DNA from: Bacillus_BA songklensis
GTDB lineage: Bacteria; Bacillota; Bacilli; Bacillales; Bacillaceae_H
Direction: 5' to 3'
Assembly: GCF_042649685.1 (NCBI RefSeq)
Contig: NZ_JBHRZT010000067.1
Coordinates: forward strand, 62,001-126,000
DNA length: 64,000 nt
Shown here: piece by piece, positions 16,632 to 24,973 of the stretch
How positions within the stretch are numbered: the first letter of the stretch is position 1
Layout of the letters: each line of letters opens with the position of its first letter
Position numbers and translations under genes: made by a program
Notes under the pieces: model-generated
What the model saw: the letters and a program-made list of their open reading frames with translations, nothing else
Databases searched by the model: none
What the model was told of the DNA's origin: nothing

Positions 16632-17504
16632 ATGAAAATGTTAGTAACAGGAGCGACAGGAAAATTGGGAACGAAAGTTGTAGAGACCTTATTGAAAACT
16701 GTACCAGCGAGCCAACTGGCTGTCAGTGTTCGCAATCCAGAGAAAGCGGAAGGATTGCGAGCTCGTGGAGTAGAGGTTCGCCAAGGAGATTTTGATCGTC
16801 CAGAAACATTGGATACTGCTTTTGCAGGTATCGATCGTTTATTAATTATTTCTGCGGATGGAGACAACGAAACAAGAATTCGACAACACACAAATGCGGT
16901 AGCTGCGGCAGAGCGCGCAGGAGTTAAATTTATTGCGTATACCAGTATAGTGAATGCAAAGGAAAGTAAAAACTTATTCGCTCCAACGCATCAGGTAACA
17001 GAAGAAGCGATCTTGAAAACAGGCATTCCTTACTCCTTCTTACGCAACAACTGGTACTTGGAGAATGAAATTTCAAGCATTCAAGGTGTCCTAGCAGGAG
17101 CTCCTTGGGTGACATCAGCAGGAAACGGCAAGGTTGGCTGGGCACTACAACAAGATTATGCAGAAGCTGCGGCAGCGGTACTATCCGGTAACGGGCACGA
17201 AAATACAATCTACGAGCTTTCTGGCAAGCTATTGACTCAGGAAGAACTTGTATCTGCCCTTGGCACTGTATTGGGTAAAGAAGTACCTGTGCAGCAGGTT
17301 GATGACGCTGCTTATGCCGATATTATGAAAGGTGTTGGCGTACCAGATTTCCTTGTTCCTATGCTTGTTGACATCCAAAAAAGCATTCGGGAAGGCACAC
17401 TGGAAATTGAGAGCAATGACTTCGAAAAACTTCTTGGTCGTCCAGTTACCCCAATCAAAGAGGGACTAACTCAAATCGTTAATGGAATCTCTCAAACAAA
17501 ATAA
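16632..17504 (+). CDS. NmrA/QorB-type NAD(P)-binding oxidoreductase
   Basis: 290 aa atypical short-chain dehydrogenase. The N-terminal Rossmann motif is TGATGKLGT (7-15), followed by a SVRNPEK loop that suits NADP and FDRPETL after beta-3. The rest fits the QorB/YtfG quinone-reductase and NmrA redox-sensor group, which lack the SDR Tyr-x3-Lys pair. It probably reduces quinones or aldehydes, or senses NADP ratio, during electrophile or oxidative stress, under the divergent Rrf2 regulator. AT-rich leader, ribosome site TTGGAGG before ATG 16632. A cyanophycin-synthetase remnant lies 10 nt downstream on the other strand. Confidence 0.85.
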   Translation: MKMLVTGATGKLGTKVVETLLKTVPASQLAVSVRNPEKAEGLRARGVEVRQGDFDRPETLDTAFAGIDRLLIISADGDNETRIRQHTNAVAAAERAGVKFIAYTSIVNAKESKNLFAPTHQVTEEAILKTGIPYSFLRNNWYLENEISSIQGVLAGAPWVTSAGNGKVGWALQQDYAEAAAAVLSGNGHENTIYELSGKLLTQEELVSALGTVLGKEVPVQQVDDAAYADIMKGVGVPDFLVPMLVDIQKSIREGTLEIESNDFEKLLGRPVTPIKEGLTQIVNGISQTK

Positions 17505-17514
17505 TTGATTGCAA

Positions 17515-17768
17515 AATATAAACAGGCGACAGATGAGGCGGTTGCGCCTTTTGGTACAGGGACCCCGCAACTCTGTAAAAGGACCTTCGTCAATTGTTTA
17601 TCACACGCGTTTTCAACTGCCAGATTAGAAATTTGGCTCGTAATCGTTGCTTGTACAAACTTTTGCTTAGAACCGGTGCCTAAACGAAGAAGGCTGTCAT
17701 CTCCCATTCTCTCCACCGGTATCTTTGCTTGGACTGCTGCCTCATAAATCGCCTCCGTACTGGGCCCA
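17515..17768 (-). pseudogene. Internal fragment of cyanophycin synthetase (CphA)
   Basis: The minus-strand frame reads PLGPSTEAIYEAAVQAKIPV, then DDSLLRLGTGSKQKFVQATIT, then AVENACDKQLTKVLLQSCGVPVPKG. This is the start of the ATP-grasp module of CphA, which polymerises Asp-Arg. Both ends are lost: upstream it stops exactly at a family-2 repeat, downstream homology ends near 17530. No other cph gene is in the window. Confidence 0.75.
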
Positions 17769-17769
17769 A

Positions 17770-17925
17770 GAGGATGACTCAAAAGGTATAAAAAGACATA
17801 CCTTTTGAGTCATCCTCCTGAAAGGGACCCGTCATGAAAATCCGGCAAAATCAAAGAATTCCGTGACGGGTCCTTTCAGTAAAGATCAACTTTTGCCATT
17901 GATTAGAGGCTTATGGGACAGCCTC
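17770..17925 (-). repeat. Family-2 repeat, inverted
   Basis: On the minus strand GAGGCTGTCCCATAAG (17925 side) leads into hairpin 1 (GAAAGGACCCGTCA type) and hairpin 2 (GAGGATGACTCAAAAGGTA type with its complement). It abuts the CphA fragment, suggesting that insertion or recombination here truncated that gene. Confidence 0.85.
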
Positions 17926-17968
17926 TCCTTATATCTCGTTTATTTGAACTAGTCCCACTTAGCTAACG

Positions 17969-18003
17969 CTTGAAGTGGGAGTATTCTTTCGGAAAATGAT
18001 AAA
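17969..18003. repeat. Left 35-bp inverted repeat of a 1.6-kb segment
   Basis: Exactly complementary to 19610-19644. It contains CTTGAAGTGGGAGTATTC and is preceded by TCCCACTTAGCTAACG, so TCCCACTT/AAGTGGGA also forms a local hairpin, similar to right ends of IS200/IS605 elements. Confidence 0.8.
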
Positions 18004-18123
18004 AGGTCGAACAATGACCTTCAATTCTCCTGGCAACCGAATTTTCCGCCTCCTTCTGGTTTTGATCATTTAAATACTTTTTATTCCATTATTTAACTAG
18101 CTATCATATTTAATTGTCCGTAT

Positions 18124-18846
18124 TCAATTGTAAGAAGTAAATGGTTCTTCTCTTGGAAGCGGAAAAAATTGATCACCTGGACCGAGGAATCGTAATGCGG
18201 CAAAACTTTGAAACCGAGATTTTCTCGAACCGCCAAATTGTAGTTTGTTTAACGTTTTGATTTCAAATTGCTCTGCAAATCGAAAAGCAAATCCAGCTTT
18301 TTCGCCTCGGAAGATTCCTTTTTGCGGCACTTTTTTAACATTTCCTTCTTGTTGGATCGTTTTTGATTCTTTTTCTTTGGCAGGGCGAATATGGAACAGT
18401 ACATACTCTTGCTTCGCGGCGTTTTGAAGAGATGCCCTCCCCTCTCTTTGTTCTCCTATACTGGAGATTTCTTTTTCTTTGATGACTAGGACAAATTCAA
18501 TTCCTTTTTTAGTTTTTCTTTGAAGGATTCCTACTTCATCTGTAATGGAAAAAGGCTGCCGAGTCTGTTTGTCATTTCCTTTTTCAACTTGTTCAGGTTG
18601 GATGACACGATATAATGCTTTGCTGCCATTTTCATCAGAGACAAAATCGAACGGTGAAATGGACTTCTCAGGTACAAAATAAACATCGTACAGCTCCTCT
18701 TTTTCATCTAGATGCACACACAAAGCCAGTGATTGTCCTCCCTCTTTTTGGAATCGTTTTTTGTCTGGTATGTTCAGTTTTACTCCAGGAAAGCGAACAA
18801 AGATGTAAGTATGATGTTTCTCAGGTATAACCGTCAGAACTTCCAT
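18124..18846 (-). CDS. Hypothetical protein inside the inverted-repeat segment
   Basis: 240 aa from ATG 18846 (AAAGGTAG upstream); a GTG 9 nt earlier is possible. The N-terminal half is rich in beta-strand patterns (MEVLTVIPEKHHTYIFVRF, then LYDVYFVPEKSISPFDFV). A charged middle part and a basic aromatic C-terminus (SRKSRFQSFAALRF) follow. No signal peptide, membrane span or known motif is recognised. It is transcribed toward the left inverted repeat. Its length and ribosome site support a real gene; function is unknown. Confidence 0.5.
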   Translation of the reverse strand: MEVLTVIPEKHHTYIFVRFPGVKLNIPDKKRFQKEGGQSLALCVHLDEKEELYDVYFVPEKSISPFDFVSDENGSKALYRVIQPEQVEKGNDKQTRQPFSITDEVGILQRKTKKGIEFVLVIKEKEISSIGEQREGRASLQNAAKQEYVLFHIRPAKEKESKTIQQEGNVKKVPQKGIFRGEKAGFAFRFAEQFEIKTLNKLQFGGSRKSRFQSFAALRFLGPGDQFFPLPREEPFTSYN

Positions 18847-19156
18847 ACTACCCACTACCTTTCTGGAAACTTACAAGCAACTTTTGCCTGTGATGCACAA
18901 ATTCCACATAAGAATGTAATCTCCTACCTTCTGACGCAGGGATTTTATCGTCAGTATCTTGTAAAATTCGACCGATCGTTTCTTTTTTACTTTACCCGGT
19001 TCATATGTAGTACAACAGTGGATTTCTACGAAAAATGGTTTCATTAACTATATACCGTTGGGAAACTTGTCTCATTCCATTTGAGATGGATTTCATATAC
19101 TATGACATGACTTCTAATTTTGAGTTATCCACTCTCTATAGAAAGGAAGAATTTTT
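18847..19156. other. Gene-free interval between divergent genes
   Basis: No coding frame is supported. CATATACTA at 19094-19102 matches the SigK -10 pattern CATANNNTA upstream of the jelly-roll gene, but no matching AC -35 was found at the usual spacing. Confidence 0.4.
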
Positions 19157-19606
19157 GTGGGGGAATTCGGTAACTTCTGGCAAAAAGACTTCATTACTGT
19201 AGCATTAAACGATGCTTTTCCTTGGAGCAATCAGGGACCTAGAAGCAGAGTAAAGTTGGATCCGAGTGACAATACTAAAATCATAGTCAACAATGCCGGG
19301 AAGTACAAAATAGACTTTGTAGTCTTTATTGAGAATCTAGCTAGTTCCACTTTTTATCCTCCAAGTATCCAAGTTACAATAAACGGAAAACGTATCGGTA
19401 GAGCCCGTTTTGCGTTACAGCTTGAACCTAATACTGTTGTAGACGAATGTTTGCAATTAACAGGTACGGTTATTATTAACGTACGAACCGATCATTCGGT
19501 TATTCAATTAATCAATCGTTCCGCTTCAGGCGGAGATAGTACTGACATTAGTACTTGCGACGCCGGACCAGTTGCTGCAACTATCAATCTTGTAAAAGTT
19601 AGCTGA
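19157..19606 (+). CDS. BclA-type C-terminal jelly-roll protein (spore surface-like)
   Basis: 149 aa without collagen-like repeats. The whole protein resembles the TNF/C1q-like C-terminal domain of exosporium protein BclA: repeated beta-strands such as GKYKIDFVVFIEN, SIQVTINGKRIG, GTVIINVRTDHSVIQLINRS and the terminal AATINLVKVS. Such domains trimerise on the spore surface. The start is GTG 19157 behind AAAGGAAGA. A SigK-like -10 upstream is compatible with mother-cell expression. It lies just inside the right 35-bp inverted repeat. A spore role is inferred, not shown. Confidence 0.6.
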   Translation: MGEFGNFWQKDFITVALNDAFPWSNQGPRSRVKLDPSDNTKIIVNNAGKYKIDFVVFIENLASSTFYPPSIQVTINGKRIGRARFALQLEPNTVVDECLQLTGTVIINVRTDHSVIQLINRSASGGDSTDISTCDAGPVAATINLVKVS

Positions 19607-19609
19607 GAA

Positions 19610-19644
19610 TTTATCATTTTCCGAAAGAATACTCCCACTTCAAG
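19610..19644. repeat. Right 35-bp inverted repeat of the 1.6-kb segment
   Basis: Perfect complement of 17969-18003. It begins 3 nt after the jelly-roll gene stop. Downstream AAGTGGGAG (19672-19680) pairs with CTCCCACTT inside the repeat, and TAGGCGTTAGCCTA (about 19691-19704) forms a further small hairpin. Confidence 0.8.
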
Positions 19645-19813
19645 GAATGTGCAGGGCATAGCCCAATGAGTAAGTGGGAGATGAATTTCGGTAGGCGTTA
19701 GCCTAAGCTAATAGTAGGTATAAAGGCAAGCCTGTCTTTTTCTTATTCCATGCAAGCCTGTGGAATACGATGTGGAGTTAGTGGATATTAATGGGGACAC
19801 CCATTTTTTCTAT

Positions 19814-20053
19814 TTAATTATTTTGTTTTCTGAATTGGATATATCCAAAAGCGTAAGACAATCCGCTAAACAGACCGGTGAATAATAATGAAAGCGGGTG
19901 GTGAAAAACAGAAACGAGAAACATCCCGATTGCACATCCGAATGCCCCGTATAAGGAAAGGAACACGATCGCTCTTTTATTTTTTAATGTCATCCCCATA
20001 CATATCCCGCCAAAGAAGCCGACTAAACTGTAGATGACCGTCTTACTATTCAT
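19814..20053 (-). CDS. Small membrane protein, unknown family
   Basis: 79 aa with about three hydrophobic segments (TVIYSLVGFFGGICMGM, AIVFLSLYGAFGCAIGMF, LLFTGLFSGLSYAFGYI), glycine-rich, ending in QFRKQNN. ATG 20053 has GAGGAGG upstream at good spacing. It is monocistronic, and I do not recognise the family. Confidence 0.65.
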   Translation of the reverse strand: MNSKTVIYSLVGFFGGICMGMTLKNKRAIVFLSLYGAFGCAIGMFLVSVFHHPLSLLFTGLFSGLSYAFGYIQFRKQNN

Positions 20054-20260
20054 TACAGCATCCTCCTCATCATTTTACCGGTTTTTACTGGGTGAGACGT
20101 GAGAGTGATGAAAACAGCTTTTCTATTCCTCCTTTAAACCTTTCGCCCCTAACTGGGATTCTCTTACTAAATAAATGGTTTCTTCCCCATCTGCCGCTTG
20201 TAGTTTGTTCTCTTATGATTCAGGGGACAGAATGATTTATTACTGAGGAGGCTTATTGTT

Positions 20261-20422
20261 ATGCATATTCCAAAAGGATACCTTTCATTCAGTGGATGGA
20301 TGTTAATTTTAGGAGGGATAATGGGGTTTATTGGACAGTTAATCCATCTTGTGTTTGTCTGGTTTGGAGCTGTATTAGCATTTGAGAAATCAAAAAAGGC
20401 TATGATCCAGAGAAAAGTGTAG
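20261..20422 (+). CDS. Small hydrophobic protein
   Basis: 53 aa: MHIPKGYLSFSGWMLILGG starts it, followed by MGFIGQLIHLVFVWFGAVLAF (one or two membrane spans) and a basic tail EKSKKAMIQRKV. The ATG has GAGGAGGC 7 nt upstream. A longer minus-strand frame over the same DNA is rejected because it lacks a ribosome site and has unlikely composition. A strong terminator follows at 20460. Unknown family. Confidence 0.6.
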   Translation: MHIPKGYLSFSGWMLILGGIMGFIGQLIHLVFVWFGAVLAFEKSKKAMIQRKV

Positions 20423-20459
20423 CTGTACAATTGAATGATTGAGTCTTACCGCTGTATGC

Positions 20460-20506
20460 AAAATCCCGCAGGAATAGAAGATTTCTCTCCGTTCCTGCGG
20501 GATTTT
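20460..20506. terminator. Bidirectional terminator
   Basis: Perfect 15-bp stem AAAATCCCGCAGGAA / TTCCTGCGGGATTTT with a 17-nt loop. It serves the small plus-strand gene and the EamA gene ending at 20561 on the minus strand. Confidence 0.8.
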
Positions 20507-20560
20507 ACTTTTGGATCAGTCCTCTAAATTGCTGATAAAAAGTTGCCTGTCACCACCTGT

Positions 20561-21502
20561 TTATAGAACGATAAAACAGATTCCCCCCAGTACTAGGATA
20601 ATCCCCATTATCGTTCTATAGGTGATTCCTTCCTGGTTCTTGAAAAGGATAAAACTTAAAGGTGTTACAATGACTGGAGTAGACAATGTTATAAGGTTGG
20701 CAATGGAGATTGGGATATATCGCATTGATGCAATAACAGAGATTTGAGCTGAAATAGTAATGACACCGCTAATAACATAAAGTAGAACACCTGTAGAATC
20801 CGACTTTCTTATTTGTCCCCAAAAATCACGGGTATTTTTATTGGTGGCCACATGCAGTAAAAAGCCCAACAATGCCCCAAGTATTCCCCCCAGGATGGGC
20901 TGATTCCAGTTTTGAATGGCCGCTCCTCTGACAACATTCCCAACTGCATATGAAAAGGAGCTGAGAAAAGCTAACAGAACCCCTGATTGAAGCAGCCATT
21001 TAAAGGAAAATTCATTGACAGATTGCATCCCTAATGGTTCTCTGCTTACAGCGATTTCCCTTTTCACAGAGCTCTGTGAAATGTAAGAGACTAGGAACAA
21101 TCCGAGCAGAATAAGTATAATAGCTGATAAATCCATCCATCCTAGCTTTTCGCCCATGAACAGCCAGGCAATAATGGTTGTAAACAATGGATTGCTCACT
21201 TGAAATGCACTTGCCCTTGTCGGACCTAACTTATCGATTGTCTCAAAGAAAAACCAACGCCCTAGGTATGTACTAAATAAGCCAGCTGACAAAAAAAGGA
21301 AAAACCCTTTCGTATTCCAATCCACAATACCACCTTCAAAAAAAAGCACTTGAATCAGAAATAGGAAGGAAGCAAATAACACATTCACTCCCACAGAAAT
21401 GAGAAATCCCAAATTAAGATTCAATCGAGCGGCGGCCATCTTTGTTATGATAATGTTGGCAGAAAACAAAATCAATGCCACAAATGCTAGCAATTCACCC
21501 AT
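20561..21502 (-). CDS. EamA/DMT-family transporter
   Basis: 313 aa with ten hydrophobic helices in two EamA repeats, separated by a polar loop (about 140-165, VKREIAVSREPLGMQ). Typical DMT features are the helix 4 segment GPTRASAFQVSNPLFT and the helix 9 segment IPISIANLITLSTPVIVTPLSF. It exports or imports small metabolites; the substrate is unknown. ATG 21502 follows GAGGGGGGAAAGG. It lies 111 nt downstream of the MatC-type permease gene and may be cotranscribed with the catabolic block, but no shared motif links them. Confidence 0.8.
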   Translation of the reverse strand: MGELLAFVALILFSANIIITKMAAARLNLNLGFLISVGVNVLFASFLFLIQVLFFEGGIVDWNTKGFFLFLSAGLFSTYLGRWFFFETIDKLGPTRASAFQVSNPLFTTIIAWLFMGEKLGWMDLSAIILILLGLFLVSYISQSSVKREIAVSREPLGMQSVNEFSFKWLLQSGVLLAFLSSFSYAVGNVVRGAAIQNWNQPILGGILGALLGFLLHVATNKNTRDFWGQIRKSDSTGVLLYVISGVITISAQISVIASMRYIPISIANLITLSTPVIVTPLSFILFKNQEGITYRTIMGIILVLGGICFIVL

Positions 21503-21613
21503 CCTTTCCCCCCTCTTCTCTTGTAGATTCTAGAGATTTACAACTCGACATGGCGAGGATTCCCCGCCATTTTCTTAATTCCCATCCTTGTTAAGAAACA
21601 CTTCTTGCTTCAT

Positions 21614-22909
21614 CTACCATGGCATTCCAATCACTACAAATAGGAGCCACGCGAATCCTGGACCAAGAGCGATAAAGACTCCGGTAGTGAACAAGAGCTG
21701 CCTGAAAAACACCCTCTCTTTCATACCTTGCACATTCGCAAGTAATAGTGCTCCAGCTGAAGAAAGTGGACTTAAGTCAACAATGCTGGAAGAAGCAGAG
21801 ATCGCTGATATTACATTATTGGTCGAAAAGGTAGGATCCTGCAAGATTGGAGTCGCAATCGGGATAACAGATGCCAGGAAACCTGTTGTCGAGGCAAAGG
21901 CTGACACAAATCCACCTACGTATGAGACCGTCAGAGTTGCCAACAGCGGGTTACCCATATCCGCTATAAGCGCAGTCACGTAGTCCATAACTCCAATTTT
22001 TTCCATAACCCCTACATATGTCACGATCCCCGTGACCAGAAAAATTACCCCCCAAGGCATTTCTTTAAGAATTCCATCTTGTTTACCAGGGGCTATCAAG
22101 GCCAGTACAAAACCTACTAGAATAGCCGCAAAACCAATACTCACATCGAATCCAAGAGATAGGATGCCTAAGACGACAATAGACGCAAGACAGATTCCTT
22201 TATATAAATTTAAACCGCCTTCTCGTTTTTCTGCCGGTTCATTCCCATCCGTTTGGATGACTTCTGCGGTGGCTGCTACGAAATCAAGAGCAGTCGATTG
22301 CCTTTTTAAGAAGCGAAACCCGCCAAATAGGATGAATACTATCAGCGCCACCAGTCCGAAATAAATGAAGCAATTAACTAAGAGCACTGCTGGAGAATGC
22401 GTCAGGTCTCTAGATTGCATGCCGCCGTTGACAATTATGCCAAAGACATTTAGAGGTGAGAAGGAGCCAGCCTGCATCCCCATAATAATCATGATACTCA
22501 TCATAAGAGGGTTGATTTTGTATTTGTAAGCTATTTTTAATGCGATTGGAGCCACAAGAGAAACAACTGCAATCCCATAAGTACCGACACCTGCCAGTAC
22601 CAAACTCAACATGAACATGAGCCATGGAGTCAGACCGACTTTACCTTTGACTAAACGGAGCCCCCATTCAGCGATTAAATCGACGACCCCACTTTTTTGG
22701 ATAATGGCAAACAAATAAGTGATCCCTACAATAGTGATAAACAGTTCCGCTGGAAAGATGCTATAAATTTCGTCAATGCTAAGCCCGCTTACTAGAGTAC
22801 CGACAATAAATGCTGCGACGAATCCTAAAACACCGATATTAATCGGCAAGCTTGCACCAATGGCAAATATAATCAGAAGCACTATGATTGCAATTGTTTC
22901 TAAGCTCAT
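21614..22909 (-). CDS. MatC-like dicarboxylate permease (ion transporter superfamily)
   Basis: 431 aa with 11-12 membrane spans. The N-terminal part matches the MatC_N type (PINIGVLGFVAAFIVG, then SIFPAELFITIVGITYLFAIIQKSG), and the C-terminal half repeats the fold with SAFASTTGFLASVIPIATPI. A polar loop (about 205-235) splits the halves. Relatives carry malonate, other dicarboxylates or aromatic acids. ATG 22909 follows AGGGGGAAA. It lies on the same strand as the Rieske-aldolase-dehydrogenase cluster but is separated by 840 nt holding an IS remnant. A cre box 178 nt upstream predicts CcpA repression. It is the likely uptake system for the pathway substrate (inference). Confidence 0.75.
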   Translation of the reverse strand: MSLETIAIIVLLIIFAIGASLPINIGVLGFVAAFIVGTLVSGLSIDEIYSIFPAELFITIVGITYLFAIIQKSGVVDLIAEWGLRLVKGKVGLTPWLMFMLSLVLAGVGTYGIAVVSLVAPIALKIAYKYKINPLMMSIMIIMGMQAGSFSPLNVFGIIVNGGMQSRDLTHSPAVLLVNCFIYFGLVALIVFILFGGFRFLKRQSTALDFVAATAEVIQTDGNEPAEKREGGLNLYKGICLASIVVLGILSLGFDVSIGFAAILVGFVLALIAPGKQDGILKEMPWGVIFLVTGIVTYVGVMEKIGVMDYVTALIADMGNPLLATLTVSYVGGFVSAFASTTGFLASVIPIATPILQDPTFSTNNVISAISASSSIVDLSPLSSAGALLLANVQGMKERVFFRQLLFTTGVFIALGPGFAWLLFVVIGMPW

Positions 22910-23086
22910 CCAATTTCCCCCTAAATTTTAAAATCGAAAGAATTTGTATATAGTCCTGTCAAATGTTAATTCAGCATCCATTTCTAAACGCTTACATTTA
23001 TGGGCCCTTGCTTCATCAACTACATATAACCTATCCGTTTGACGAGGGGATACCGTTAATATCAGAAGCCCCTGTCTTCACCTATA

Positions 23087-23101
23087 AGATAACGCTTTCA
23101 A
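23087..23101. promoter_or_regulatory. cre site (CcpA operator)
   Basis: The minus strand reads TTGAAAGCGTTATCT, which satisfies WTGNAANCGNWNNCW at every position. It lies upstream of the MatC-like permease. A second near-match with one mismatch lies at 22983-22997. Confidence 0.55.
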
Positions 23102-23134
23102 AAAATGATATCTAAAACATAACGCGGTAAGAAG

Positions 23135-23450
23135 GTGGAGCTCTTGACACGCTGTATGGACCATTCGTCTGGAAAAATTCATACAGCCATGGCAAATGAA
23201 GTTCCTGTAAAAGTTGCATTTGTCCAAAATTGTAATAAAAACAGTGAATGGCTAGCCATTTTAAGCACAGACTACACGTTGTCCGAACAAGAAATTGTCC
23301 GCTCAGCGAACAATTGGCGGGATGTTCCATGAACTTTGTGACGAAATGCATGAACTTGATTGGACTGTAGCTTTTAATGGGCGAAAAATTAGGATATCGC
23401 AGAGTGGATCTTTGTTACCTGCTTTGGTTGAGATAAAGAAAACACAATAA
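23135..23450 (+). pseudogene. IS4-family (IS4Bsu1-like) transposase remnant
   Basis: The first frame carries VPVKVAFVQNCNKNSEWLAIL and STDYTLSEQEIV, the segment around the catalytic region of IS4-type transposases. After an internal deletion near 23325 a second frame reads MFHELCDEMHELDWTVAF, the C-terminal signature of the same family, and ends at a stop at 23448. Start and catalytic core are lost. The 300 nt that follow (23451-23748) contain nothing recognisable. Confidence 0.65.
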
Positions 23451-23748
23451 ATGTAACCGCTAACATTAAAGTGATAAAAATTGAGTTGTGCAGGAACGGG
23501 TCTATTGATGCAAACAAAATCACATAAAACTGAAAGAGTGTGATCCCGCAAATGAGTAATAGGATGAAACTCTATCATTCTGATATAATATATATAAAAA
23601 CTAAAAGAGTGAAGAGATCATCCTACCAAATTATTGATCCCGTTTTTTATCAGATAAGCCCAAGCAGATATCAGCATTGTTAACGGAATAGGTGAGGCTG
23701 CCCATTGATAATAGCCGGGAGCTTATCCATTTATCCTCTTCTACTCAA

Positions 23749-24960
23749 TCAAATTGTATTTTTCACCTTTTCTTTTACAGGTACTTGATAATCTAAATAC
23801 AATTCTTTTCTTTCTTTGGATGATTGGATAGCTTTAATACACACTTCCAGGTTAGCTTTTGCCCAACGTCCATCATGTACCGGCTTTTCTCCTTCTATTA
23901 CAGCTTTGTAAAGCTCGTCAATGACATTCATGCGCCCTGTCTCTTCTTTAGATATAGGAACAATATATTTTTCGTCTTCCCCATAAACGATCAGCCCCTC
24001 CGGGTGTTGTCGGATATCTCCCTTTTCACAGCTAACAACAGTCAATCCAAAGAAAGGATGATTTTTTTCTGAATCCTTGTAGTTTTTCGATCGTTTCCCG
24101 CCATATCCTGAGGCTATTTTTAACGCCACTTCATCCGCCTGGGATTTTGTTTCTTTTATCATGCGACGGGATTGTGCATAAACGTTCGACTTTGTCAATG
24201 GACCACCTTCTCCGATATCAAAGGTTAATTCAGTTGTATGGAAATGATCATATCCATTATATACAGCCGTTGCCGCAGCACCATCTTCAAACTCTAAGAA
24301 AACGGTGTGGTTGCCTTCTGTTGGGCGGGAATCATCCAATACCCCAGTTACCGCACGAATGCTTCTAATCATTCCCCCTCCTAAAAGCCTAATAATATCA
24401 AATTGGTGCGACCCCTGACGGTAGGTAACCCCACCCCCAAGTTCCGTTTTTAGTTCTTCAGGTGTCCTAGGGCGATATATCCAATCATTGTAATACCAAT
24501 TGTGAATCATCACAACTTTCCCCAGCTCACCACTCTCAATAATTTCTCCCATTTTCTGAATTGGCGGTTCAAAACTGTGAGAATGTCCTACTATAAGTTG
24601 AACACCATTTTTTTCTGCTATTTCAATCATGTGATCTGCATCTTCTAAAGATACGGATAACGGTTTTTCCACTATGATATGCTTTTTTGCTTCAGCAGCA
24701 ATTCTAACATGTTCTGTATGTAATTCTGTAGGTGTTGCAATGTATACTGCATCTATACTGGGACTTTTACATAAGTCCTCTATTGAGTAATAAGTTTCAG
24801 CATTGTAGTCTTTTGCAAATTTTTCAAGCCTTTCTTTGTTTCTAGTTGCAGCTGCAGCCAGTCTAACCTTTGGATGTTTTAATATAGCAGGAATCATAGA
24901 AGCTCCGGCAATCCCAAGTCCAACAATCCCAATATTTAACACTCCGTGTTGTGAGGGCAT
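23749..24960 (-). CDS. Gfo/Idh/MocA oxidoreductase, dihydroxyphthalate-dehydrogenase type
   Basis: 403 aa. Rossmann motif GIVGLGIAGASMIP (12-25) with basic ATRNKER after beta-2, then the family catalytic motif VEKPLS (about 116-121). The C-terminal domain has NWYYNDWIYRPRTPEEL and GGGVTYRQGSHQFDIIRLLGGG, a pattern I associate with Pht4-type 4,5-dihydro-4,5-dihydroxyphthalate dehydrogenases, which rearomatise the cis-diol made by a Rieske dioxygenase. It is 13 nt after the aldolase gene and so in the same operon. ATG 24960 has AAAGGAGATAT. Exact substrate unproven. Confidence 0.75.
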   Translation of the reverse strand: MPSQHGVLNIGIVGLGIAGASMIPAILKHPKVRLAAAATRNKERLEKFAKDYNAETYYSIEDLCKSPSIDAVYIATPTELHTEHVRIAAEAKKHIIVEKPLSVSLEDADHMIEIAEKNGVQLIVGHSHSFEPPIQKMGEIIESGELGKVVMIHNWYYNDWIYRPRTPEELKTELGGGVTYRQGSHQFDIIRLLGGGMIRSIRAVTGVLDDSRPTEGNHTVFLEFEDGAAATAVYNGYDHFHTTELTFDIGEGGPLTKSNVYAQSRRMIKETKSQADEVALKIASGYGGKRSKNYKDSEKNHPFFGLTVVSCEKGDIRQHPEGLIVYGEDEKYIVPISKEETGRMNVIDELYKAVIEGEKPVHDGRWAKANLEVCIKAIQSSKERKELYLDYQVPVKEKVKNTI

Positions 24961-24973
24961 ATGATATCTCCTT

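Noticed and set aside
17505..17747. 80-codon plus-strand frame
   Set aside because: It is antisense to the recognisable CphA fragment.
20167..20430. 87-codon minus-strand frame
   Set aside because: It is antisense to the small hydrophobic gene at 20261 with GAGGAGG; Asn/Pro-rich composition and no ribosome site.
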